From NCBI GenBank assembly GCA_004555655.1, contig SFHJ01000002.1, positions 1 to 64,000 of the forward strand: a stretch of 64,000 nucleotides of DNA. Reading direction: 5' to 3'. This DNA is from Clostridiales bacterium. GTDB taxonomy: Bacteria; Bacillota; Clostridia; Oscillospirales; Oscillospiraceae. Under the pieces are notes generated by a model. That model ran no database searches. It saw nothing but the letters and a program-made list of their open reading frames with translations, and was not told the DNA's origin. Each line of letters starts with the position of its first letter. The first letter of the stretch is position 1. Both the position numbers and the translations under genes were made by a program. Of the stretch, positions 8,500-17,518 are shown in pieces.

Positions 8500-8601
8500 A
8501 AATGTCCGGCCCAACCGGGCCGGACATTCGAGGCGGGCGCGAAACTCTGCGAGGCTTTTTCGACACGCTGAAATGTCCGGCCCAACCGGGCCGGACATTC
8601 G
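8500..8601. repeat. Short hairpin element flanked by a duplicated terminator stem, copy A
   Basis: A 31-base terminator stem (AAATGTCCGGCCC...GGGCCGGACATTCG) occurs at 8500-8530 and again, identically, at 8571-8601. The 40 bases between them end with a 38-base module (8533-8570, containing GCGAAACTCTGCGAGGC and TTTTTCGACACGCTG) that recurs without a mismatch at 28221-28258, where it is also bounded by a doubled but different terminator stem. Only the distal stem keeps a T-run (8602-8605). This copy looks like an internally deleted version of the 28-kb element. Confidence 0.75.
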
Positions 8602-8605
8602 TTTT
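8571..8605 (+). terminator. Terminator of the second AraC gene (distal stem copy)
   Basis: Stem TGTCCGGCCC / GGGCCGGACA with loop AACC, followed by TTTT at 8602-8605. The proximal identical stem at 8500-8530 is not followed by T residues. Confidence 0.65.
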
Positions 8606-9527
8606 AATCTGCTTCCACCGAAAGGATATCGTCGCGGTACCAGCGGCACGCGTCCAGCACGGCCTTGCGCATCGGCATTCCGGCGCCGGAGAGCACGTTC
8701 AATATGCCGGCGCGTTCCACCGGGACGTTTTCGCACGGCCGGAGCGAGACGACATTTCCCACGCAGTCGGCAAGCAGCATCCCCTCGCTCGTCTGCACAA
8801 AGCCCTTCACGCGGAAGGTATTTTCGGCAAACATTTCAATAAACTTCTGCAGATCGTATGGCGTGATGGTGGGTGCGATGCGCACCGAGAGCCTGCGCAG
8901 CGTCAGATCCGCCGTCAGCGGCAGATCGCCGGCGGGAAGCTGTCTGGCGCGCGCGAGCGTGTCCAGGATGGACGCGTCCACCGCGCCGAAGGCCGTCTGA
9001 ACGAGCGGCATCTCCGGCCGCTGTCCGCGGATGCACGCCAGCGTCCGGGCAAGCTGCGCCTCGTCCGCGCAGTCGGTCTTGTTGACCACCGCCACATCGC
9101 TCGCGGCCAGCTGCTTGAGGCAGGTGCGCGCCGTGGCGTAGAGCTTTGGAAAGCGCACCGCGTCCACAAGGCAGACCGCGCCCTGGTAGTCGATATCCGG
9201 AAAACGGCCGGTCTGCGCAAACAGCTTTCTGACGCCCGTGGGGTCGGACAGGCCCGAAGCCTCAACCAGAATCACATCCGTACCCGGCGGCGTTTCGCGC
9301 AGCGCCTTTTCAAACTGGTCCATACGGCAGGCGCAGAACACCGAGCCGCCCGCGATTTCGGTCAGAAACGCATCCAACTCCGTCAGCAGCGCCCCGTCCA
9401 CGCCCTCGCGGCCGAACTCATTGACGATGAGCCGGATCTTCTGTCCGGGAAACAGGCGGATAAAATTCTTGAGGAACGTCGTCTTTCCCGCGCCGAGGAA
9501 GCCGGTGATGAGATACAGCCTTTGCAT
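8604..9527 (-). CDS. CobW/COG0523 family GTP-dependent metallochaperone
   Basis: 307 residues. It has a Walker A P-loop (GFLGAGKTTF, residues 9-18), a switch-like EASGLSDP, and the G4 motif NKTD, typical of the CobW/YjiA/ZNG GTPases that insert or deliver metal ions. The usual GCICC metal motif is altered to VFCAC (C65, C67), which leaves two thiols. A short C-terminal CobW_C-like domain follows. It lies 12 bases after the URO-D/thioredoxin fusion gene in one unit, so supplying a metal (Zn for the methyltransferases or Co for the corrinoid) is a plausible but unproven role. Confidence 0.85.
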   Translation of the reverse strand: MQRLYLITGFLGAGKTTFLKNFIRLFPGQKIRLIVNEFGREGVDGALLTELDAFLTEIAGGSVFCACRMDQFEKALRETPPGTDVILVEASGLSDPTGVRKLFAQTGRFPDIDYQGAVCLVDAVRFPKLYATARTCLKQLAASDVAVVNKTDCADEAQLARTLACIRGQRPEMPLVQTAFGAVDASILDTLARARQLPAGDLPLTADLTLRRLSVRIAPTITPYDLQKFIEMFAENTFRVKGFVQTSEGMLLADCVGNVVSLRPCENVPVERAGILNVLSGAGMPMRKAVLDACRWYRDDILSVEAD

Positions 9528-9539
9528 CTGCCGCGTCCG

Positions 9540-10919
9540 TTACGGTTTGCACGCCTCGATGGCCTGCTGGATGACCTGCTCCAGTTCGCCTCTGGTGGGG
9601 ATGATGGAGCGATATTTGAGCTCGCCGTTGATGTACATCGACGGCAGGTTGGGCACACCCATCCTGACGCAGCGGGCGACGTTCTCTTTGTAGATGAACT
9701 TGTATTCCACCATATCGATGGCGTCGCCGAAGGTTTCGACGGCCTGATTGGCGGCATTCATCATGTAGCCGCAGGCGGCACACTGCGCCGAGTCGAGCGT
9801 AAAGACTTCAATGAGCGGCTTTTTGAGGTTCGCGTAATCCGGCAGCTCGACGCCCGAGGTGTCGATGGCCTCGGCCTGATAGTTCTTGACCATCTCGCGC
9901 ACGGTGTCGGTCTCGATGGCGGCCTGCGCCACGCCGATGCAGTTTTCCACCGGCACGTCGTACGGCATGTCGCAGCCCGGCGCCAGGATGAAGTTGCGCT
10001 TGTCCTTGACCGAGTCGAGCAGGTCGACCGCGAACTTCATGTTGTCCTGCTGGTTGCCCAGCAGCATGATGGACGTGAGCGGAATGTTGCCGCCGATGGC
10101 GATGTTGTAGCGCTCACAGATCCGCTTGGCCGCGAGCAGGTTGACATTCTCGTCGACGGAGATGGAGTCCGGGCCCGTCTGGCACATGGCCTCGACGTTT
10201 CTCGTCGCGTCGCCGCAGACGAAGAACGAGGAAAACGCGCCCTTTTCGCGGATATAGCGGAAGATCTCCGTATAGGGCTCCGTCATGAACTGCTCAAAGT
10301 GGGCCGTCGAAATCTGCGAGATCAGCGGGTCGACCATCGCAATCACGTCCATACCGGCCTCGATATAATAGTCGGCCATGCGCATGCAGACGCGCTTGCA
10401 GAAGGCGAAAAGATCGCAGACCTCGTCTTCAAAGTCGTACATATCGGTAAAGAGGTTGTTGCCGCGCAGATGCGACGCCAGCGTGAACGGGCCGCAGATG
10501 AGGCCGTAGAGCGCAGTCGTCTCGCCGACGGCGGCCTTCATGCGGCGCATCACATCCAGAACATACGGGATACGGCCGGACTGCTTTGTCGGAATTTTGC
10601 AGTCGCAGGGCGTGACGGGCGGCTCTTCATCGCTGCCGTCAAGCGGATGGCCCGAGACCGAGGGCGGGCAATCCTTTGCCCACGTCAAATCGCAGCCAAG
10701 GCACTCGGCCTCGATCTGCAGGTCGAAAATCACAGGCTGGCCGTCGGGCTTATACAGGCGGTTGACCTCCATCAGCGCTTCAAACGCCTTGTCGGCGTCG
10801 GTCAGCATTTCGGTTGCGTCGTACCCCTTGAGCTTACCGGCATGTACCCCCGCAAAGGGCACCCAGGGCGCACGCTCGGTCGGTTCATGACGCAGCGTGC
10901 GCAGAAGCAGTTCTTTCAT
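9540..10919 (-). CDS. URO-D methyltransferase-like protein fused to a thioredoxin-like domain
   Basis: 459 residues from the ATG at 10919, which is preceded by GGAGGAA. The frame extends further upstream, but those codons precede the ribosome site. Residues 1 to about 360 are a URO-D superfamily domain with a cysteine at the zinc-site position (FFVCGDATRN). Residues about 367-459 form a thioredoxin/glutaredoxin-like domain with redox pair C380-A-A-C383 and a thioredoxin-style VPNLPSMYINGE loop. The fusion could couple methyl transfer to thiol redox chemistry or hand a methyl group to a cysteine. It is the first gene of a unit with the CobW GTPase. A C-terminal redox domain is unusual next to two plain URO-D paralogs. 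Confidence 0.82.
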   Translation of the reverse strand: MKELLLRTLRHEPTERAPWVPFAGVHAGKLKGYDATEMLTDADKAFEALMEVNRLYKPDGQPVIFDLQIEAECLGCDLTWAKDCPPSVSGHPLDGSDEEPPVTPCDCKIPTKQSGRIPYVLDVMRRMKAAVGETTALYGLICGPFTLASHLRGNNLFTDMYDFEDEVCDLFAFCKRVCMRMADYYIEAGMDVIAMVDPLISQISTAHFEQFMTEPYTEIFRYIREKGAFSSFFVCGDATRNVEAMCQTGPDSISVDENVNLLAAKRICERYNIAIGGNIPLTSIMLLGNQQDNMKFAVDLLDSVKDKRNFILAPGCDMPYDVPVENCIGVAQAAIETDTVREMVKNYQAEAIDTSGVELPDYANLKKPLIEVFTLDSAQCAACGYMMNAANQAVETFGDAIDMVEYKFIYKENVARCVRMGVPNLPSMYINGELKYRSIIPTRGELEQVIQQAIEACKP

Positions 10920-11058
10920 GGTTTCTTCCTCCAGCGCTTTTTTCTTTGTTTCGGCAGTTTTCCGCCTGCAGAAGCGGAAACCGGATGCCATTCTGCTGTG
11001 AGTATATCATACGGGAACTTTTTTCTATTGTACTATATTTACAATTTTGGAACTTTTT
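10920..11058 (-). promoter_or_regulatory. Control region of the URO-D-thioredoxin/CobW unit with spaced direct repeats
   Basis: This AT-rich gap contains GGAACTTTTT twice (11014-11023 and 11049-11058, 35 bp apart) and an imperfect dyad TTGTA...TACAA between them. A minus-strand TATACT (+ strand AGTATA at 11001-11006) could be the -10. The pattern would suit an AraC-type activator, but no binding is demonstrated. Confidence 0.35.
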
Positions 11059-11095
11059 CAATCTGTTTTCCCTCTGTCAAATTCCGTACAGGCGG

Positions 11096-11128
11096 AAAAA
11101 GCCGCGCCGGAGCAGTGCTCCGGCGCGG
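11096..11128 (-). terminator. Terminator of the plsY-glycolipid synthase unit
   Basis: A 12-bp GC stem (11102-11113 with 11117-11128, loop AGT) is followed on the minus strand by TTTTT (A-run at 11096-11100), ten bases after the glycosyltransferase stop codon. Confidence 0.85.
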
Positions 11129-11137
11129 TGATTTTGT

Positions 11138-12247
11138 CTACGATGCGTCTGCGGCGGCGCCGGCCAGCCGTTCGGCAAGGCGGCAGATGTCCTCCGCTGC
11201 ATGCGGATTGATGATGTGCTGCACAGGCGCGCACTGCTGCTGCAGGGCGGACTGCGTCTGCTCAAGCAGGTTTTTCCCGTCGGCGTTGACCGACAGTCCG
11301 TGCTCGGAGAAAAAGCGCACGTTTTTTGTCTCGCAGCCGGGGATCGGCGCGGTATGCAGCAGCGGCACGCCCGCCACCACGGCCTCGGTCGACGAAAGTC
11401 CGCCGGGCTTGCCGATGAACACGCTGCACGCCTTCATGTAAAGCGCCATCTGGTCGGTGTGGCCGATGAGCGTGACCGCGCTGCCGCAGCGCTTTTCGAT
11501 CTGGCGCAAGATGCGCATGTGGCTGCCGCAGATCATAATGATGTGCACGCCGCTGTCCTTGCCGTAGCGCCGCAGCAGCCGGTAGAGCACCAGATCGATC
11601 TTGCCCGCGCCGATGCTGCCGCCCGAGAGCAGAATATACTGCTTGTCCTCATCCAGGCCGAGCTGCCGCTTGGCCTCCTGCCGGGTCATGGCGCCTGCAA
11701 AGCCGCCGCGCACGGGAATGCCCAGCGGATGGAGCTTGCTCGCGTCCATGCCGAAGCGCAGATAGTCCGGCGTGAGCTCCGCGGCGGCGATGACGTACGC
11801 ATCGCAATTTGTCTCCTCGGTGAACGGGATGCACGAATAATCCGTCGCCACGAAAATGGTCTTCGGCGTGGCAAGCCCCTGCTCACGCATGGCGGTCACG
11901 ATCTCCGCCGGGTACAGGTGCGGCATGATGATGACGTCAACCGGGTGCTGCTGCAGATACTGCGCAAGTACCGGCACCATCTTCCGGTTCAGAAAATATA
12001 CGGGAGACCGCCAGGGCAGCCGGCGGTACAGATCGCCCAGCTTGTAGGCAAAGCCGAACAGGCGCGGCGCGCGCTGCGCAATCTTAATATAGGTATTGTC
12101 GATGCGCCCGGCCAGCTTTTCACTTTTCAGCGTAAAGGGATTGAGCATCCACGCGTGATGGCCGCGGCGCGTGAGCGCTTCACAAACAGCGGCCCCGGCC
12201 GCGTTGTGTCCGCCGCCGGTGCCGCACGATAAAATCAATGCTTCCAT
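11138..12247 (-). CDS. MGDG synthase/UgtP-like glycosyltransferase
   Basis: 369 residues of the GT28/MGDG-synthase type, which transfer a sugar from UDP-sugar to diacylglycerol. The N-terminus has the glycine-rich SCGTGGGHNAAG loop. The C-terminal domain holds the donor-binding LSGGSIGAG and GKPGGLSSTEA motifs, the latter matching the UDP-binding signature of MurG/UgtP enzymes. It overlaps the end of plsY by 13 bases, so both are in one unit and probably supply membrane glycolipid and phospholipid precursors, possibly a lipoteichoic acid anchor. The exact sugar and acceptor are unknown. Confidence 0.85.
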   Translation of the reverse strand: MEALILSCGTGGGHNAAGAAVCEALTRRGHHAWMLNPFTLKSEKLAGRIDNTYIKIAQRAPRLFGFAYKLGDLYRRLPWRSPVYFLNRKMVPVLAQYLQQHPVDVIIMPHLYPAEIVTAMREQGLATPKTIFVATDYSCIPFTEETNCDAYVIAAAELTPDYLRFGMDASKLHPLGIPVRGGFAGAMTRQEAKRQLGLDEDKQYILLSGGSIGAGKIDLVLYRLLRRYGKDSGVHIIMICGSHMRILRQIEKRCGSAVTLIGHTDQMALYMKACSVFIGKPGGLSSTEAVVAGVPLLHTAPIPGCETKNVRFFSEHGLSVNADGKNLLEQTQSALQQQCAPVQHIINPHAAEDICRLAERLAGAAADAS

Positions 12248-12867
12248 AAAACACGAATCCTCAGTTTTTCCTTTTCCTCGTCACTGCTGTACATCCGGTA
12301 GCACACGACGCCCGTGATCAGATAGAAGCCCAGCCGGACCGCGAGGCTCGGATGCAGCACACCCATCAGAACGCCCGTGGCCAGATACGCCGCAATGGTC
12401 CGGTAAAAATCGGGACTGATGCGGATAACAGTGGAAAAGAAGATAAACACCGCCGCAAACACACACAGCGGCAGCAGGTCGGGCGCAAGGCCCAGCAAAG
12501 CTCCGAACGTGACGGCGATGCCCTTGCCGCCGTGAAAATGATGCAGGCACGAGAACACATGCCCCACCACCGGCGCAAGCAGCACCAGCGTCAGGCCCCA
12601 CGCGGGCGCCTCAGCGCCGGAAAATGCGCCCGCAAGCGCACCGCCAAGATACAGGTGCACGGGCAGATACCCCTTGAGCAGATCACCCGCCAGCGTCACG
12701 ACCCCGCAGCCGAAGCCGCCATATTGGAACGCGTTCGCCGTGCCGGGATTCCGGTCGTTGCTTTGTTCCAGCGCGCCCTGTTTGCCGAACAGCGCCACTG
12801 CAAAATTTGCGTACAGCACACTGCCCGAAAGATACCCAAGCAGGACGAAAAGCGCCATCCTGATCAT
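12235..12867 (-). CDS. plsY: Acyl-phosphate:glycerol-3-phosphate acyltransferase PlsY
   Basis: 210 residues, slightly longer than most PlsY proteins. It is a multi-span membrane enzyme making 1-acyl-glycerol-3-phosphate from acyl phosphate. The conserved motifs are present: GYLSGSVLYA near the N-terminus, the NPGTANAF loop, and HFHGGKGIAVTFG containing the GGKG phosphate-binding turn. About five hydrophobic segments are visible. It is the first gene of a two-gene membrane lipid unit, with its stop inside the following glycosyltransferase gene. Confidence 0.95.
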   Translation of the reverse strand: MIRMALFVLLGYLSGSVLYANFAVALFGKQGALEQSNDRNPGTANAFQYGGFGCGVVTLAGDLLKGYLPVHLYLGGALAGAFSGAEAPAWGLTLVLLAPVVGHVFSCLHHFHGGKGIAVTFGALLGLAPDLLPLCVFAAVFIFFSTVIRISPDFYRTIAAYLATGVLMGVLHPSLAVRLGFYLITGVVCYRMYSSDEEKEKLRIRVLWKH

Positions 12868-13017
12868 GCATTCTACCGCCTTTCACACACACCGCAGTTA
12901 CATGATGATGCATCATTATAGCAGTCACAGGCGGAAATTGCAAGCGCGCAGCGCCCGGTTTCACGCATAATAGAGGCAATTCCCGCCATTTTTCAGGCTT
13001 TCTGCAAACTCTACGGA

Positions 13018-13551
13018 CTACCTGTAGAATATGAGGGAAAACCATGTGACGATATTGCCGTCAAAGAAGTCGATGCCATGCTTTTCCGCAATGTCGGTGG
13101 CAAGTATGCCGTGGCTTTCAACGCATGGATACATCCTGTCCGGATGGCGGCAGGGCGCACCGGGATAGCTGCAATGCTCACAGATGGCGCACGCCTCGGT
13201 CGAGAGCACCATGGTTTCGGCCGCCTGCGCAGCCACAAGCGCAGCAGCCTGCCGCGTCACAAGCTCATGCGGCGCGCGCGTGGCGAGCGTTTCTTCGATA
13301 TTCGCAATGTCGTTTACCTCGTTCACCGTGGTCAGAAGCAGCGCGTACGGATACTGCAGGCACCGTGCTTTGCATTCCTCCACCGTTCCAACCGCTGGCG
13401 GACACGCCCAGGTCGTTCCGTACATGGGGCATTCATTTTTACAGATCATCCGCACCCGCCCGGTAAAGACCAGCTCACTCGTGTCGATCCAGGCATATTG
13501 ATACAGCGGCAGCTGCGAAAGCGCCCGCTCAATCTCTTCGCGATCCAGCAT
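13018..13551 (-). CDS. DUF2284 cysteine-rich protein, second copy
   Basis: 177 residues from the ATG at 13551, chosen because GAGGTGAG precedes it. It carries the DUF2284 pattern: CKNECPMYGTTWACPP, then a C-terminal cluster CAICEHCSYPGAPCRHP and an MYPCVESHG stretch. It is divergent in sequence from the copy at 2555-3103, notably between the cysteine blocks. It stands alone, facing away from the XRE regulator gene, and is separated from the corrinoid genes by the lipid unit. Function unknown; metal or Fe-S binding is inferred from the cysteines. Confidence 0.8.
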   Translation of the reverse strand: MLDREEIERALSQLPLYQYAWIDTSELVFTGRVRMICKNECPMYGTTWACPPAVGTVEECKARCLQYPYALLLTTVNEVNDIANIEETLATRAPHELVTRQAAALVAAQAAETMVLSTEACAICEHCSYPGAPCRHPDRMYPCVESHGILATDIAEKHGIDFFDGNIVTWFSLIFYR

Positions 13552-13664
13552 TGTACTCACCTCGGAGCTATTGTACAGGCATCCGCGCGCCGCTGTCAAC
13601 CGGCGTGCGGCAAAAAACATGCGTCCGGCAGGGTGTGTGGGCTGCCGGACGCATGCCGCGCGGC

Positions 13665-13693
13665 TTGCGCGCGGAAGAAAGATATGATATAAT
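13665..13693 (+). promoter_or_regulatory. Promoter of the XRE regulator with a long leader
   Basis: TTGCGC (13665-13670), 17-bp spacer, TATAAT (13688-13693). The start codon is about 170 bases away. The leader contains a GC stem (13755-13762 with 13781-13788) and a dyad ACTCTAC / GTAGAGT (13808-13814 with 13820-13826) that could be an operator or an RNA hairpin. A further perfect stem (CATGCGTCCGGCAG and its complement, about 13618-13655) lies just upstream of the promoter. Confidence 0.55.
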
Positions 13694-13863
13694 GATAAAA
13701 AATTTGCGCGGATGACGGCGCGTTTCTTATCGCTGTTACTATAGCAGGTTTTGTCCCGCCGGTCACCCTACCGGCGCGGCCCGGCGGGAGACTTGCGCGA
13801 GAATTGCACTCTACCGTCAGTAGAGTCGCATTCTTTCTGAACGTTTGGAAGGGGGAAATCCGC

Positions 13864-14451
13864 TTGTTCGCAGACGAAGCAACCATCCGGCGAACCGTCG
13901 CCAAAAATATCGCAGCTTACCGCAAGTCGCACCGCGATACGCAGCTCGATCTGGCGGAGAAGCTCAACTACTCCGACAAATCTGTCTCCAAATGGGAGCG
14001 CGGCGAGAGCCTGCCCGACGTGTGCATCCTTGCGCAGATTGCCGCGCTCTACGGTGTGACAGTCAGCAACCTCATCGGCGAGGTTGTCCCGCCTAAGAAG
14101 GACAAGCCGCACTATCACCTGTTTGTGCTGCTGCTGTCGATCGCGGCGGTGTTCGCCGTCGCCACCGTTGTTTTCAGCGCCTTTGTCATCGTGGGCGTCA
14201 ACTTCCGCGCATGGCTGTTTTTCATCTACGCCATCCCTGTGGCCGCAGTCGTCGCCATCGTGTTCACGCATCTGTGGTGGGGATATCTCGCGCAGGGCAT
14301 CGCCGTATCGGTGTTTGTGTGGTCGATGGGGCTGTGCATCTACCTCTCGCTCTCGATCGACAAGCTCGCGCTTATCTTTGTGGTCTGCGCCAGCGTGCAG
14401 GTGCTGGTCGTGCTGGCGGAGCTGGTGCGGCTGTTCCGGTCAAGAAAATAA
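13864..14451 (+). CDS. Membrane-anchored XRE family transcriptional regulator
   Basis: 195 residues from a TTG at 13864. The ribosome site GGAAGGGGGAAAT lies just before this codon, so in-frame upstream codons are unlikely to be used. Residues about 5-65 are an XRE/Cro helix-turn-helix (RKSHRDTQLDLAEKL, SDKSVSKWERGESLPD). The remainder has four or five strongly hydrophobic segments and a short basic tail. Membrane-bound XRE regulators are common in Clostridia, and their signals are mostly unknown. It is monocistronic, with its own promoter and terminator. Confidence 0.82.
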   Translation: MFADEATIRRTVAKNIAAYRKSHRDTQLDLAEKLNYSDKSVSKWERGESLPDVCILAQIAALYGVTVSNLIGEVVPPKKDKPHYHLFVLLLSIAAVFAVATVVFSAFVIVGVNFRAWLFFIYAIPVAAVVAIVFTHLWWGYLAQGIAVSVFVWSMGLCIYLSLSIDKLALIFVVCASVQVLVVLAELVRLFRSRK

Positions 14452-14457
14452 AGATTT

Positions 14458-14489
14458 GCCGCCGCAGATAAATCTGCGGCGGCTTTTTT
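14458..14489 (+). terminator. Terminator of the XRE regulator gene
   Basis: A 12-bp stem GCCGCCGCAGAT / ATCTGCGGCGGC with a 2-base loop is followed by six T residues (14484-14489), immediately after the stop codon. Confidence 0.92.
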
Positions 14490-14534
14490 CGCGCGGCTGC
14501 GGGAGAAAACCACCGCATTGCGCATAGATTTGGC

Positions 14535-14563
14535 TTGAATTGTAAAGGAAAGTATAGTATGAT
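14535..14563 (+). promoter_or_regulatory. Promoter of asnA-asnS
   Basis: TTGAAT (14535-14540), 17-bp spacer, TATGAT (14558-14563), then AAAGGAG and the GTG start at 14600. The leader is short, with no room for a T-box, so control by tRNA sensing is not indicated. Confidence 0.65.
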
Positions 14564-14599
14564 GGAGACTGAAATTTTGCGTGAAAGGAGTCTGTCGCC

Positions 14600-15607
14600 G
14601 TGAGCAAGGTGTTCATTCCCGAAGGCTACCGGCCGCCGCTGTCGGTATATGAAATGCAGCGTGCCATCGAATTCATCAAAAGTAATTTCCAGGTCAATCT
14701 GGGCAATGCCCTGAATCTGCGCCGGGTGTCAGCACCGCTGTTCGTCGAGGCACGTTCGGGTCTGAACGACAACCTGAACGGTTACGAGCGGCCGGTGGGC
14801 TTTGATATTCCCGACGTGGGAGCGAATGCCCAGGTGGTGCATTCGCTGGCCAAGTGGAAGCGTCTGGCGCTGAGCCGGTATCAGTTCAACGTCGGCAAGG
14901 GCCTGTTTACCGACATGGACGCCATTCGCCGCGACGAAGAGACGGACAATCTCCACTCGGTCTACGTCGACCAGTGGGACTGGGAAAAGGTCATCGCGCG
15001 CGAGGATCGGAACGCCGACTACCTGAAGCGCACCGTGCGCGATATTGTGGGCGCCATCTGTGAGACAAACGACGCGCTGTGCGTGGCGTTTCCGTCGCTG
15101 CATACCAGACTCTCGCGCGAGGTGTATTTCATCACCACGCAGGAGCTGGAAGACCGCTACCCCGATCTTACGCCCAAGCAGCGGGAAACCGCCATCGTGC
15201 GCGAGCATCCCACCGTATTTTTGATGCAGATCGGCGGCAAGCTCCGCTCGGGCGCCCCCCACGACGGCCGCGCGCCCGACTATGACGACTGGAGTCTCAA
15301 CGGCGACATCCTGATGTGGAACCCGGTTCTCGAGTGCGCGTTTGAGCTCTCGTCCATGGGCATCCGCGTGGATGAAGCGTCGCTCGACCGTCAGCTCCGG
15401 CTCGCCGGCTGCGACGACCGGCGCGAGCTGCCGTTCCATAAGATGCTCCTCGCGGGCCAGCTTCCGCTCACCATGGGCGGCGGTATCGGCCAGAGCCGGC
15501 TGTGTATGCTCATGATCGGCACGTGCCACATCGGCGAAGTCCAGTGCAGCCTGTGGGACGAGGCCACAAGAAGCGCCTGCGAAAAAGCCGGCATCATGCT
15601 CTTATAA
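14600..15607 (+). CDS. asnA: Aspartate--ammonia ligase AsnA
   Basis: 335 residues, full length for the ammonia-dependent asparagine synthetase. It makes asparagine from aspartate, ammonia and ATP, and is related to class II aspartyl-tRNA synthetases. Typical blocks are [15 protein letters not shown] near the start, [16 protein letters not shown], the VDQWDWEK segment and the C-terminal motif 3-like [12 protein letters not shown]. It starts with GTG after AAAGGAG. It is followed after 32 bases by asnS, so a single transcript would make asparagine and charge it. Confidence 0.97.
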   Translation: MSKVFIPEGYRPPLSVYEMQRAIEFIKSNFQVNLGNALNLRRVSAPLFVEARSGLNDNLNGYERPVGFDIPDVGANAQVVHSLAKWKRLALSRYQFNVGKGLFTDMDAIRRDEETDNLHSVYVDQWDWEKVIAREDRNADYLKRTVRDIVGAICETNDALCVAFPSLHTRLSREVYFITTQELEDRYPDLTPKQRETAIVREHPTVFLMQIGGKLRSGAPHDGRAPDYDDWSLNGDILMWNPVLECAFELSSMGIRVDEASLDRQLRLAGCDDRRELPFHKMLLAGQLPLTMGGGIGQSRLCMLMIGTCHIGEVQCSLWDEATRSACEKAGIMLL

Positions 15608-15639
15608 TTTCTACGACTCTACGAAAGAAGGATTCCAAG

Positions 15640-17034
<1,395 letters not shown>

Positions 17035-17039
17035 GCATC

Positions 17040-17071
17040 AAAAAACATCTGCCCGGTGGGCAGATGTTTTT
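17040..17071. terminator. Bidirectional terminator between asnS and dut
   Basis: A 10-bp stem ACATCTGCCC / GGGCAGATGT with loop GGT is flanked by six A residues on the left and T residues on the right. It lies in the convergent gap and can end both transcripts. Confidence 0.9.
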
Positions 17072-17074
17072 TGA

Positions 17075-17506
17075 CTATTTTGTGCCGGTCGAGCCGAAGC
17101 CGCCGCGGTCGGTATCCGAGAGCGCCTCGGCCTCTTCAAAGACGATGGGCGGCTGATTTTCCACGATGCGGAACTGGCAGATGCGGTCGCCCCTTTCGAT
17201 CACGGTGTCGCGCGTGGCGTAGACGGGCAGCTTCCACTCGTCGTTCGTGCCGCAGTAGGAATTGTCGATCACACCGATGGAGTTGGCCTGCAGAATGCCC
17301 CAGCGTTTGAACGTCGATGAGCGCGGCGCGGTATTGGCTTCATACCCCTCGGGCAGCTGCATCGACACGCCCAGCGGAATAAGCGCAAACTCACCGGCAG
17401 AAAGCTGCATGGTCTGCGCGCAGTAGAGGTCGATCCAGTCTCCCTTGGCCGTGACCTTGAGCCGCGGCGCATCGGGCGAAAAATAATGAATTTTGATGGT
17501 CGGCAT
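17075..17506 (-). CDS. dut: dUTP diphosphatase
   Basis: 143 residues, the size of trimeric dUTPase. Visible motifs are APRSSTF (motif 2), GVIDNSYCGTNDEW (motif 3), GDRICQFRI (motif 4) and the C-terminal RGGFGSTG (motif 5). It hydrolyses dUTP to dUMP and pyrophosphate. It lies 12 bases downstream of nrdG, so deoxynucleotide synthesis and dUTP clean-up share one unit. Confidence 0.96.
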   Translation of the reverse strand: MPTIKIHYFSPDAPRLKVTAKGDWIDLYCAQTMQLSAGEFALIPLGVSMQLPEGYEANTAPRSSTFKRWGILQANSIGVIDNSYCGTNDEWKLPVYATRDTVIERGDRICQFRIVENQPPIVFEEAEALSDTDRGGFGSTGTK

Positions 17507-17518
17507 CGTGATTCTCCT

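Noticed and set aside
5337..10919. Heme-pathway uroporphyrinogen decarboxylase (hemE)
   Set aside because: Three URO-D proteins lie with a corrinoid protein and activator, one has an HSCG zinc-type motif, and no other heme gene is nearby, so methyltransferase-type function is more likely.
8085..11441. Very long plus-strand open frame (over 1,100 codons)
   Set aside because: It runs antisense to the CobW and URO-D-thioredoxin genes and through part of the AraC gene; its product is Arg/His-rich with no domain, as expected for a shadow frame in GC-rich DNA.
14490..14599. Possible T-box before asnA
   Set aside because: The leader after the promoter is under 40 bases and has no T-box sequence or terminator.
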